From an uncultured Variovorax sp. (lineage in GTDB: Bacteria > Pseudomonadota > Gammaproteobacteria > Burkholderiales > Burkholderiaceae): a DNA stretch of 39,819 nucleotides. The stretch covers positions 1 to 39,819 of the forward strand of contig CAMLCW010000004.1 of assembly GCA_946478645.1 (NCBI GenBank), given 5' to 3'. Position 1 is the stretch's first letter; every line of letters begins with the position of its first letter. Made by a program: the position numbers and the translations under genes. The notes below the pieces were generated by a model. That model was given only the letters and a program-made list of their open reading frames with translations. It searched no databases and was not told the origin of the DNA. Below are positions 32,612 to 39,819 of the stretch, piece after piece.

Positions 32612-34162
32612 TTCGGCCTGCCGCTTCACGAGCACGTCGACGGCCCGCGCGCGGCTGTCGATGATCGACGCCTCGTAGTGATCGACCGGCACGCCCGGCC
32701 GGCGCATGAGTTCCTGCGCGGCCTTGAGGCGGTCGCGCGCCGCGGGATAGTCGAGGATCGCGACGTTGGCCTCGGCCTCCGCACGCACCGCGCGCACGGT
32801 GTCGCCCTGCGTCACGTACAGGCTGGCCAGCGCGCGCCACGCGGTCGCGTCGCGCGGGTTCGCGGCCACCCAGTCGCGCAGCACCGGCACCATCGGCGCT
32901 GGCTGGCGCGTCGCCACGGCGGCCTCGGCCGCGAGCAGCATCTCGGGCCGCTCCTTCGATTTGGCATCGAGCAGGCCTGCGGCGCGCGGCGCATCGCCGG
33001 CTGCCAGCGCGATCTCGGCCTGCAGCCAGCGGGCCAGCCTGGCGGCCGGAGCGTCGTCGGCCGTGCGCACCGCGAGCCGCTCGGCCAGCGCGCGGGCCGC
33101 CTTGGCGTCGCGCAGCTCCTTGGCGGCGAAGGCCGCGGCGTACAAGGTGCCGGCCTGCTGGGCCGGGCTGCTGCGCGCGAACTCGCCACTCGCGGCCGCA
33201 TCGACCCAGAGCCGCAGCACATCGACGCCGGGCCGCGTGAGCGCACGGGCGCGCGCCGCCACCATGGCATGGTCCATGGCGAGCGGCAGGGGCTCGACCG
33301 TGTCCATGCGGAACTGGAAGCGCCCCTGCATGTCGGAGATGCGCTCCGAATTGAGCGGATGGCTGCGCAGGTACGGGTACGAGCCGTTGTCGTTGAGCCG
33401 CGAGGCGTACTGCAGCTTCTCGAACATGGTCGCCGCGCCCTGCGGCGCGAAGCCGGCCTGCGTCATCACGCCGAAGCCCACGCGGTCGGCCTCGCGCTCC
33501 ATGTCGCGCGAGAAGCTCAGCTGGTTCTGCATGAAGAGCGCCTGGCTGCCCATGATGACGGCCTGCCCCGCATCGGCATTGCGGCTCTTGCTGGCCGCGA
33601 TCATGCCGAGGATCAGGCCGGCGATCATCAGCGGCATCTGCCTGCCCTGCTGATTCATCATCCGCGAGATGTGGCGTTGCGTGACGTGCGACAGCTCGTG
33701 GCCAAGCACCGTCGCGAGTTCGTCGCGGCTGCCCACCGCGGCGATCAGGCCCATGTTCAGGCCCAGGTAGCCGCCGGGCAGCGCAAAGGCATTGATGTTG
33801 CGGTCGCGCCCGAGCAGCACCTTCCAGGCAAAGCGCTCGTCGAGCTCGGGCGTGAGCTCGCCGCGCTGGCGCGCGGCCGCCATCAGGCGCTGCCAGATCT
33901 CCTGCACATAGGCGCCGACCACCGGATCGTCGATGTAGTCGGTGTCGCGGTAGAGCTCGCGCGCGATCTGGTCGCCGAGCTGGCGCTCGGCGCTGGCGGT
34001 CATCTCGCCGCCATCGCCCATGCCCGGGAGCACCTGCAGCTGCGCCCGGGCCGGCACCGGCAAAAGCACCTGCGACGCGATCAGCACGGCCGCACAGAGC
34101 GACCGCAGCACAGGCACGGCAGAAGGTCTGGAAGTCTTGGCTGAAGTCGTCAAGCGCGGCAT
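32594..34162 (-). CDS. Periplasmic M48 metalloprotease with TPR region (BepA-like)
   Basis: From the ATG at 34162 the product is 522 residues with a signal peptide (MPRLTTSAK ... LLPVPARAQ). An alternative ATG at 34195 adds eleven residues before it. The M48 zinc site is HELSH (155-159) with the third ligand in EREAD (about 224). The C-terminal half is helical and alanine-rich, like the TPR region of BepA/YfgC. BepA proteins process or degrade stalled outer-membrane proteins such as LptD on the BAM pathway. The gene is divergent from moaC and convergent with the YvlD gene. The protease family is sure; the LptD role is by analogy. Confidence 0.9.
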   Translation of the reverse strand: MPRLTTSAKTSRPSAVPVLRSLCAAVLIASQVLLPVPARAQLQVLPGMGDGGEMTASAERQLGDQIARELYRDTDYIDDPVVGAYVQEIWQRLMAAARQRGELTPELDERFAWKVLLGRDRNINAFALPGGYLGLNMGLIAAVGSRDELATVLGHELSHVTQRHISRMMNQQGRQMPLMIAGLILGMIAASKSRNADAGQAVIMGSQALFMQNQLSFSRDMEREADRVGFGVMTQAGFAPQGAATMFEKLQYASRLNDNGSYPYLRSHPLNSERISDMQGRFQFRMDTVEPLPLAMDHAMVAARARALTRPGVDVLRLWVDAAASGEFARSSPAQQAGTLYAAAFAAKELRDAKAARALAERLAVRTADDAPAARLARWLQAEIALAAGDAPRAAGLLDAKSKERPEMLLAAEAAVATRQPAPMVPVLRDWVAANPRDATAWRALASLYVTQGDTVRAVRAEAEANVAILDYPAARDRLKAAQELMRRPGVPVDHYEASIIDSRARAVDVLVKRQAEEPPLR

Positions 34163-34217
34163 TCCTCGTCGATGGGTGGGGCTCGTATGATGCATTTCCC
34201 CACGGAATGTTCACCCC

Positions 34218-34703
34218 ATGAGTACCCCCCTCACCCATTTTGACGCGCAAGGCCAGGCCCACATGGTCGACGTTGCGGCCAAGCCCGCCACGCACCGCGT
34301 GGCCGTGGCGACCGGCCGCATCGAGATGCAGCCCGCCACGCTGGCCTTGATCGAGACGGGCACCGCAAAGAAGGGCGACGTGCTCGGCATTGCGCGCATC
34401 GCAGGCATCCAGGCGGCCAAGAAGACCAGCGACCTGATCCCGCTGTGCCATCCGCTGGCGCTCACGCGCGTGGCGCTGGCCTTCGCGCTGGCCGAGTCGG
34501 GCCAGAGTCCCCAGGTGACCTGCACCGCGACGGTGGAAACGGTGGGCCCGACCGGCGTCGAGATGGAAGCCCTGACCGCCGTGCAGGTGGCGCTGCTCAC
34601 CATCTACGACATGTGCAAGGCCGTGGACCGCGGCATGCGGATCACCGACGTGCACGTGCTCGAGAAGCACGGCGGCAAGTCCGGCAGCTACGTCGCCGGT
34701 TGA
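34218..34703 (+). CDS. moaC: Cyclic pyranopterin monophosphate synthase
   Basis: The 161-residue product has the full MoaC pattern: [46 protein letters not shown] and [12 protein letters not shown], ending in EKHGGKSG. MoaC converts the MoaA product to cyclic pyranopterin monophosphate in molybdenum cofactor synthesis. The other moa genes are not adjacent. The starts of moaC and the divergent M48 gene are only 55 bases apart, so both promoters lie in or beside this small gap. Confidence 0.97.
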   Translation: MSTPLTHFDAQGQAHMVDVAAKPATHRVAVATGRIEMQPATLALIETGTAKKGDVLGIARIAGIQAAKKTSDLIPLCHPLALTRVALAFALAESGQSPQVTCTATVETVGPTGVEMEALTAVQVALLTIYDMCKAVDRGMRITDVHVLEKHGGKSGSYVAG

Positions 34704-34710
34704 GGCCTCT

Positions 34711-34726
34711 GCGCGCTACGGCGCGC
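34711..34726. other. Hairpin with UACG tetraloop at a convergent junction
   Basis: GCGCGC-TACG-GCGCGC forms a perfect 6-bp stem with a UNCG-type tetraloop closed by C-G, an unusually stable fold. It lies over the pglL-like stop and just past the moaC stop. No T-run follows; it may act as a 3'-end stabiliser. Confidence 0.4.
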
Positions 34727-36455
34727 CGCGGCGGTCGACAGCCTCGCCCCGGAGCCAGCGTTCGTACTCGGCCGGAAAGGCGATGCGAAGGCGCTCGGCC
34801 TGGGCACGCGCCTCGGCATGGCGGCCGAGCAGTTCGGCACTCTCGATCAGCTTGACGATCACGCGCGGCTCGGGCGAGAAGTGCAGCGTGCGCTCGGCCA
34901 GCGCGTGCACCGCGGCCGCGTTGGACCGTGTCACGTCCGTGAGCGTCACCTCGGCAAAGCCGGCTTGCCGCGCGAACAGCCACGACTGCCGGGCCTTGGC
35001 GAGCGTGTCGTTCTCATACGCCGGCAGGCGCTCGTCGCGCGGCAGGTAGATCTGGCTGATGCGGATGTAGTCCCAGCCGGTGTAGGCGACCACCGCCAGC
35101 AGCACGGCCGCGGCCGTTGAAGCCGGCACCGGCGGCGCGCGCCATCGCGGCCGGGCGCGCGTTTCTGCGGCGCGCGGGGCGGCGGGCCACAACAGGCCGA
35201 GGCAGAGCCCGAACACCAGCTGGAACGGCCCGTACCAGAGCGGATATTCGAGCAGGCTGTGCAGCGTGACCGCGCCGAGCATGCCCCATGCCATGAGCCG
35301 CGCGGGATCACGCGCGCGCCAGGGCCGCGCCGCCCACGCCATCCACACGAAACCACCGCAGACCAGCACCGACGCCGGTACGCCCAGTTCCACCGCCAGG
35401 TGCAGCGGCAGGTTGTGTGCGTTGTCGAGGATCTCGGGAAACCGTGGCCCCTCGTACAGCGTGCTGAAGTGCGCGAACGAGAGTTCCCCCCAGCCCCAAC
35501 CCACCCAAGGCCGCTCGGCGATCAGCGAAAGCACGTTGCGCCACAGCACCAGCCGCGTGTGGTCGCCGGGCGCGCCCTGCTGCAGCCGGCGCATCATGCC
35601 TTCGACCTCGCCGGCGGCGAGCTGCGGCAACAGCCAGGCCAGCGCGAAGTAGACCGGAATCATCGCCAGCAAGGCCCAGGGCGACGGCAGCGCGAAGCGG
35701 GCGCTTCCTTCTGATGTTTTTCTCGCCTTGCGCCGCTCCTGCCAGGCGATCCAGCAGGCCACGCCCACGATCGACAGCAACTGGAGCAGGCCGGTACGCG
35801 ACGTCGACGCGGCCGCGGCCACGAGCAGCAGCAGCATGGCTGCCGCGAGCCAGCGCCGGCCCCGCACCGACGGCTGGCGCGTGGCATGGACCCAGAGCGC
35901 CGCCACCAGCGCCATGCTGATCAGCGTGGCGAATTGGTTGCGCTGGCGCAGGTTGCCGTAGGCCTGGCCCAGTGGCGGCGTGGTGGTCCAGGGAACCAGC
36001 GGCTCGGCCAGACCGTAGTACTGCAGCAGGCCGAGCACCGCGCTCGCGAGCCCCGCCGCCAGGATGCCCCAGGCCAGCACCGCCGCCATGGCGGCGCCGC
36101 CGCGCGCCATGCCGACGCCCACGCAGGCCGCCGCCGCCACGCCGCCCAGCGCCAGCACCGGCGGAAGCCACAGCGCCGCCGTGCCGTGCGGGACCACGAA
36201 CCCGCACGACAGCACGATCGCGGCCGCCCCCGCGGCCAGCCAGGCCAGGAGGCGGCGCGCCGGCAGACCGGCTGGCATGGCGAACAGCATCGCCGCGAGG
36301 CAAAGCCAGGTGGCGAGCAATTGCCAGGCCTGGACCGAAGGGCCTGCGACCAGCGGACAGAGAAAAGGGAACGCGACCAGGGCGGCACGGAAGCCAAGCA
36401 CGGCGTTCGGTGAGAGGGCGACGGCCTCGGCGGACGCGGCTGCGCGGGATGTCAT
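34716..36455 (-). CDS. O-antigen ligase/PglL-type O-oligosaccharyltransferase
   Basis: The 579-residue product has about 10-12 hydrophobic helices. The Wzy_C region carries [16 protein letters not shown], then the large periplasmic loop with [12 protein letters not shown] and [15 protein letters not shown] (the conserved Asn-His ligase signature). A soluble C-terminal tail of about 130 residues follows ([20 protein letters not shown] onward), like the Wzy_C_2/PglL_A domains of pilin glycosyltransferases. The gene is divergent from the pilE-pilX operon with a 155-base gap. Transfer of glycan to type IV pilin is therefore the likely role (TfpO/PglL-like), and general protein O-glycosylation is possible. 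O-antigen ligase WaaL is less likely given the tail and neighbourhood. Confidence 0.87.
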   Translation of the reverse strand: MTSRAAASAEAVALSPNAVLGFRAALVAFPFLCPLVAGPSVQAWQLLATWLCLAAMLFAMPAGLPARRLLAWLAAGAAAIVLSCGFVVPHGTAALWLPPVLALGGVAAAACVGVGMARGGAAMAAVLAWGILAAGLASAVLGLLQYYGLAEPLVPWTTTPPLGQAYGNLRQRNQFATLISMALVAALWVHATRQPSVRGRRWLAAAMLLLLVAAAASTSRTGLLQLLSIVGVACWIAWQERRKARKTSEGSARFALPSPWALLAMIPVYFALAWLLPQLAAGEVEGMMRRLQQGAPGDHTRLVLWRNVLSLIAERPWVGWGWGELSFAHFSTLYEGPRFPEILDNAHNLPLHLAVELGVPASVLVCGGFVWMAWAARPWRARDPARLMAWGMLGAVTLHSLLEYPLWYGPFQLVFGLCLGLLWPAAPRAAETRARPRWRAPPVPASTAAAVLLAVVAYTGWDYIRISQIYLPRDERLPAYENDTLAKARQSWLFARQAGFAEVTLTDVTRSNAAAVHALAERTLHFSPEPRVIVKLIESAELLGRHAEARAQAERLRIAFPAEYERWLRGEAVDRRGAP

Positions 36456-36610
36456 TCGGCCGATTGTGCCGACGCGCGGCCGACGAATGGCTGCGGAAGG
36501 GGGACGAGCGGTTTTGCGTTAGGAAACAATTAGAGACATTCTTGGCCCACTGTCTCACAACTGTGTCCTGGACGCCTGCCCTGCCGCAGGGCCGGGCACG
36601 AAAGATCCCC

Positions 36611-37066
36611 ATGAAGCAACGCCAGACACCGCAGCAGCGCATGAGCCATCGACAAGGCTTCACCTTGATCGAAGTGATGATCACCGTGGCGATCATCGGC
36701 GTCCTCGCGGCCATCGCGATCCCCAGCTACCGGGACTATGCGTTGCGCGGCCAGCTCGTGGAAGCGCACAACGCGCTGTCCGTCCTGCGCGCCAACATGG
36801 AGCGGCACTTCCAGGACAACCGGACTTATGCATCGGTCGGAACCACCTTCCTCGCTCCCTGCGCGGAGCTGCCGACAGCTGGCACTTTCACCCTCTCCTG
36901 CCCGACGTGGACGGCCACCGCGTTCACCGCGAAAGCCACAGGCAGCGGTCCGACCGCCGGCTTCGAGTTCACCATCAACCAGCAGAACACGCGCGCAACG
37001 CTCAATACCGGCTCGGGCTGGACCAAATGCACCACCGGCTGGACGACGAAGAAGTCGGGCTGCTGA
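36611..37066 (+). CDS. pilE: Type IV pilin PilE-like protein
   Basis: The 151-residue product has a short basic leader ([16 protein letters not shown]) cut before [20 protein letters not shown], the class III prepilin signature with Glu at position 5. A globular head follows with four cysteines, including a C-terminal pair KC ... SGC that could form the disulfide loop. A hairpin GCCCTG-CCG-CAGGGC (36578-36592) lies in the leader. The ATG at 36641 would give a shorter leader. The stop overlaps the start of fimT by one base (TGATG). It could be a minor pilin rather than the main one. Confidence 0.92.
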   Translation: MKQRQTPQQRMSHRQGFTLIEVMITVAIIGVLAAIAIPSYRDYALRGQLVEAHNALSVLRANMERHFQDNRTYASVGTTFLAPCAELPTAGTFTLSCPTWTATAFTAKATGSGPTAGFEFTINQQNTRATLNTGSGWTKCTTGWTTKKSGC

Positions 37067-37665
37067 TGGCCAAGCCGGTCCATCGGCCGCATGCCGCACG
37101 CGGTTTCACGCTGGTCGAATTGATGGTGACGGTGGTGCTGCTGGGCATCCTGATGGCAATGGCGTTGCCGGCCATGAACGGATGGGTGCGCAACAGCCGA
37201 ATCCGCACCGTCGCCGACACGCTGCAGAACGGCCTTCGCCTGGCGCAGGCCGAGGCGGTGCGGCGCAGCCGCCAGACGGTGTTCTCGCTGACGGCCGACA
37301 CGAACCCGTCGGACGGTTTGACGGCCGTGGAAAACGGCGCGAACTGGTCGGTCAACTTCATACCGCTGCTCACCGACGAAACCGGCTCCACCTTCATCGA
37401 GGGAGGTGGACTGACCGGTCTGGCGCCCGATGTCCAGATCACCGGCCCCGCGACGCTTTGCTTCAACTCGCTGGGCCGCGTGGTCGGCAACACGTCGCCG
37501 GGGACGGGCGTGACATGCAACGCGCAACCGGCCGAATACCGCATCACGATCCCGAATGCCGATCGACCGTTGCGCGTGCTGGTCGCACTGGGCGGCCAAG
37601 TGCGGCTGTGCGATCCGGCCAAGACGCTTTCCAACGCCCATCCCGATGGATGCCCCGCGCGATGA
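37066..37665 (+). CDS. fimT: GspH/FimT family minor pseudopilin
   Basis: The 199-residue product starts [13 protein letters not shown], with cleavage before FTLVELMVTVVLLGILMAMA. The head matches FimT/GspH (SRIRTVADTLQNGLRLAQAEAVRRSRQTVFSL, then a beta-rich part ending VRLCDP). FimT-type minor pilins prime pilus assembly and in some species bind DNA for natural transformation. The start overlaps the pilE stop (TGATG) and the end overlaps pilV (ATGA), so translation is coupled. Confidence 0.93.
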   Translation: MAKPVHRPHAARGFTLVELMVTVVLLGILMAMALPAMNGWVRNSRIRTVADTLQNGLRLAQAEAVRRSRQTVFSLTADTNPSDGLTAVENGANWSVNFIPLLTDETGSTFIEGGGLTGLAPDVQITGPATLCFNSLGRVVGNTSPGTGVTCNAQPAEYRITIPNADRPLRVLVALGGQVRLCDPAKTLSNAHPDGCPAR

Positions 37666-38099
37666 AACACCACCATCACCCCGCACGCTTTGCCCCACGC
37701 GCCGCGCAGTCGGGCGTCGCGCTGATCGAAGTCCTCGTCTCGGTGCTGCTGTTTTCACTCGGCATCCTGGGCCTGATCGGCCTGCAGGCGCGCGCGATCG
37801 GCCTTTCGATCGATGCGGAAGACCGCAACCGCGCCGCCCTGCTCGCCAACAACATCGCAAGCACCATGTGGATCATGCGCACGGTCGCCATCGACCCGGA
37901 TGTCGGAACACCCTCGTGGAACGTCCGCGCCCGGGACGTGGATGCCGGCGGCCTGCCGAATGGCGCGGTCGCGATCAACGCCAATACCGCGACCCGCACC
38001 GCCGACATCGTCATCACCTGGAAGCCGCCCCAGCGCACGGAAAGCGAAAAGGCCAGCCGCCTCACCACGCGCGTCACGCTGCCGCCGACCACACCATGA
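37662..38099 (+). CDS. pilV: Type IV pilus modification/minor pilin PilV
   Basis: The 145-residue product has the PilV pattern ALIEVLVSVLLFSLGILGLIGLQA, with Glu5 preserved after cleavage at GVALIEV. A natural HHHH run lies in the leader (MKHHHHPARF). PilV joins PilW, PilX and FimT in the priming complex at the pilus tip. It overlaps both neighbours by four bases (ATGA). An ATG twelve bases upstream is an alternative start. Confidence 0.92.
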   Translation: MKHHHHPARFAPRAAQSGVALIEVLVSVLLFSLGILGLIGLQARAIGLSIDAEDRNRAALLANNIASTMWIMRTVAIDPDVGTPSWNVRARDVDAGGLPNGAVAINANTATRTADIVITWKPPQRTESEKASRLTTRVTLPPTTP

Positions 38100-39319
38100 A
38101 ACGACAACTCAACCTGCCGCTGGCCCGTGCCGTGCAGCGTGGCCTGACCCTGGTCGAACTGCTGGTGGCCCTGGTCATCGGCCTGGTCGTGGTGCTCGCC
38201 GTGACCAGCGTGGTCACCGTGGGCGAGGCGCAAAAGCGCAGCACCACCTCGACCAACGACATGAACCAGAGCGGTTCCTACGCCGCCTACATGATCGACC
38301 GCCTGCTGCGAAGCGCGGGCTCCGGTTTCGCGCAGACCGGCACGCGCGGCGTGTTCGGCTGCCGGCTGAGCGCGGCGCGCCGCATCGGCAGCGCGGCCAC
38401 CACCATCCTGCCGCGAACGGCTTCGGCGTTCCCGGCGCCATTCGACACGCTGCTCGGCGGCGCCGGCGCTGCCAAGGCCGGCAACCTGCGGCTGGCCCCG
38501 TTCCTGATCGCCAAGGGCACTTCGTCGGACATCCTGGTGGTCATGGGCGGCAACGCGGCGGCCGGCGACGTGCCGCGCCGCATCCGCTCGGGCTTTCCGG
38601 ACAACAGCAACCTGCGGCTGGACAACACCATCGGCCTGCGCCAGGGCGACATCGGGCTGGTGAGCAAGGAAGGCACGGAGGACTGCCTGCTCGAGCAGGT
38701 GAACGTGACGGACGCGACGGCCTTCGCCGCCGCAGGCAACGAAGTCCTGCCCCTGGGCGGGCGCTACTTCACCGCGACCGGCGCCACCACATCGCTCGCC
38801 ACGCTGATCGCGGATGGCACCGCGCTCTTCACGCCGCTCGGCAACGTGAACGCCAACAACCTGCAGTTCCAGCTGGTCGGCGTGGACGCCAACCGCACGC
38901 TGGTCGCCTACGACCTGCTGCGCGCTGCCGGCACCGGCGCCACCGAGGGCACCGACGCTGCGGCCATGCAGGCCTTGGCCGACGGCGTCGTCGCCCTGTA
39001 TGCCGTGTACGGCGTCGACACCGACAAGAACGGCACCGTCGATGCATGGATCGATCCGGGCGCCGCGGGCTACACCGTCGACGCCCTCATGCAGGCGCCG
39101 GACAAGCTGCGCTACGTCGTGGCGGCGCGCGTGGCGCTGGTCGTGCGCGGCAGCGTCTTCGAGAAGAAGCCCGTCACCGGCGAAAGCCTGCCCATCTTCG
39201 ACGACCTCGGCACGGCCCGGCGCTCCCTCTCCATCGCGACCGCTGACCAGAACTTCCGCCACCGAGTCATCGACACCACCATCCCGTTGCGCAACATGCT
39301 GTTGCTGCCCCTGCCATGA
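38096..39319 (+). CDS. pilW: Type IV pilus minor pilin PilW
   Basis: The 407-residue product starts MKRQLNLPLARAVQRG, cleaved before LTLVELLVALVIGLVVVLAV. It has the long PilW head with QSGSYAAYMIDRLLRSAGSGFAQ-type motif near residue 60 and two cysteines (GCRL, DCLL). PilW helps PilX and PilY1 reach the tip and is needed for pilus assembly in Pseudomonas. The end overlaps the pilX start (ATGA). Confidence 0.93.
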   Translation: MKRQLNLPLARAVQRGLTLVELLVALVIGLVVVLAVTSVVTVGEAQKRSTTSTNDMNQSGSYAAYMIDRLLRSAGSGFAQTGTRGVFGCRLSAARRIGSAATTILPRTASAFPAPFDTLLGGAGAAKAGNLRLAPFLIAKGTSSDILVVMGGNAAAGDVPRRIRSGFPDNSNLRLDNTIGLRQGDIGLVSKEGTEDCLLEQVNVTDATAFAAAGNEVLPLGGRYFTATGATTSLATLIADGTALFTPLGNVNANNLQFQLVGVDANRTLVAYDLLRAAGTGATEGTDAAAMQALADGVVALYAVYGVDTDKNGTVDAWIDPGAAGYTVDALMQAPDKLRYVVAARVALVVRGSVFEKKPVTGESLPIFDDLGTARRSLSIATADQNFRHRVIDTTIPLRNMLLLPLP

Positions 39320-39819
39320 AGACCCTGCCAAAGACGCACGGCGCGGCGCGCGAGCGCGGCGTCGTGCTGCTGTTCTGCCTGATCATCCTCGTGGTGCTGC
39401 TCGCCGGCGGCGTCGCGGTCATGCGTTCGACCGACACCTCGCTGTTCGGGGCCGGCAACCTTGCGTTCAAGCGCGACCTGGTCAACCAGGGGGAGCTGGC
39501 CATCGCCAAGGCGATGCGAGAGTTTCAGGACGGCGGCGCGCTCGTCACCACGGCCAACAACGCAGCCCATCGACCCGCAGCGAACTACAGCGCGATTCAA
39601 CTCCAGACGAATGAATACGGCATTCCGCTGGCGCTCCTGCAGAAGACCACGCTGTCCGGCGCCAACGTAGCGGGTGGCACCTTCACCGCCACCGGCGCCG
39701 CGCTCACGGGCGAGGGCGGCGTCACGGTGCGCTACGTGATCGACCGCATGTGCAACGCCATCGGTGCGTTCTCGGTCATCGGCAAGGGCGGCTGCGTCTA
39801 CACGCCGTCGAGCACCGAT
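39316..39819 (+). CDS. pilX: Type IV pilus assembly protein PilX (3' end outside window)
   Basis: The frame starts with the ATG at 39316, overlapping the pilW stop, and remains open through all 168 visible codons to the window edge. It begins MKTLPKTHGAARERGVVLLF, then CLIILVVLLAGGVAVMRSTD, the PilX_N signature in which the usual pilin Glu5 is replaced (VVLLF). A cysteine pair (RMCNAIG, GGCVY) appears near the end. pilY1, the tip adhesin, would be expected next but lies beyond the window. Confidence 0.9.
   Translation, partial: MKTLPKTHGAARERGVVLLFCLIILVVLLAGGVAVMRSTDTSLFGAGNLAFKRDLVNQGELAIAKAMREFQDGGALVTTANNAAHRPAANYSAIQLQTNEYGIPLALLQKTTLSGANVAGGTFTATGAALTGEGGVTVRYVIDRMCNAIGAFSVIGKGGCVYTPSSTD

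Noticed and set aside
36500..36610. Sigma54 (-24/-12) promoter before pilE
   Set aside because: TTGGCCC at about 36543 resembles a -24 element, but the GC at -12 is not at the right distance. A weak sigma70-like pair is equally poor, so no promoter is called.

Overview
The window is a gene-dense, GC-rich stretch of a betaproteobacterial chromosome. The gene families and protein sequences fit Comamonadaceae, most likely Variovorax or a close relative: a divergent glnE/yhdP pair, a PhoX phosphatase, a FecA-type receptor with a PepSY membrane protein, a DUF3717/DUF1289 protein, and a Burkholderiales-style minor pilin cluster. This is judged from remembered families, not from a database search. 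I see no insertion sequences, prophage, CRISPR arrays, tRNA or rRNA genes. It looks like core or persistent chromosome, not an island.

Layout. Positions 1-6018 hold the end of an alpha/beta hydrolase, an orphan AceE-type 2-oxoacid dehydrogenase divergent from an Lrp/AsnC regulator, and a Tat-exported PhoX phosphatase with a candidate Pho box. Positions 6126-9046 hold a REP-like palindromic element, the lytic transglycosylase MltA, a 51-residue membrane protein whose ATG overlaps the mltA start codon on the other strand, and two tandem OmpA-family lipoproteins. Positions 9043-16675 are a minus-strand run: yhdP, a nitrilase-family amidase, a PAS histidine kinase and a FixJ-type regulator. glnE and rlpA run the other way from 16701.

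Positions 20645-24106 look like a stress segment: an ECF41 sigma factor with its own canonical promoter, a ferritin-like diiron protein, an exported glutathione peroxidase and a glutathione transferase. The gap between the last two carries a possible small RNA with a sigmaE-like promoter, a CU-rich anti-Shine-Dalgarno tract and a strong terminator. purB, a PepSY protein, a TonB receptor and yaeQ follow, then two small conserved unknowns on the minus strand.

Positions 30558-32584 hold a well-formed yybP-ykoY (manganese) riboswitch with its promoter and switching hairpins ahead of a TerC-family gene, then a gene of unknown function and a YvlD-type membrane protein. A periplasmic M48 protease and moaC come next. 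The window ends with a PglL/Wzy-type O-oligosaccharyltransferase-like gene divergent from a pilin operon (pilE-fimT-pilV-pilW-pilX). Each of those pilin genes overlaps the next by 1 or 4 bases, and pilX runs off the end.

The most distinctive signals are regulatory: the Mn riboswitch with its mutually exclusive hairpins, the ECF41 autoregulatory promoter, the candidate anti-SD small RNA, the Pho box, and the palindrome between the Lrp regulator and the dehydrogenase. I did not find a clear new multi-gene defence or biosynthetic system.
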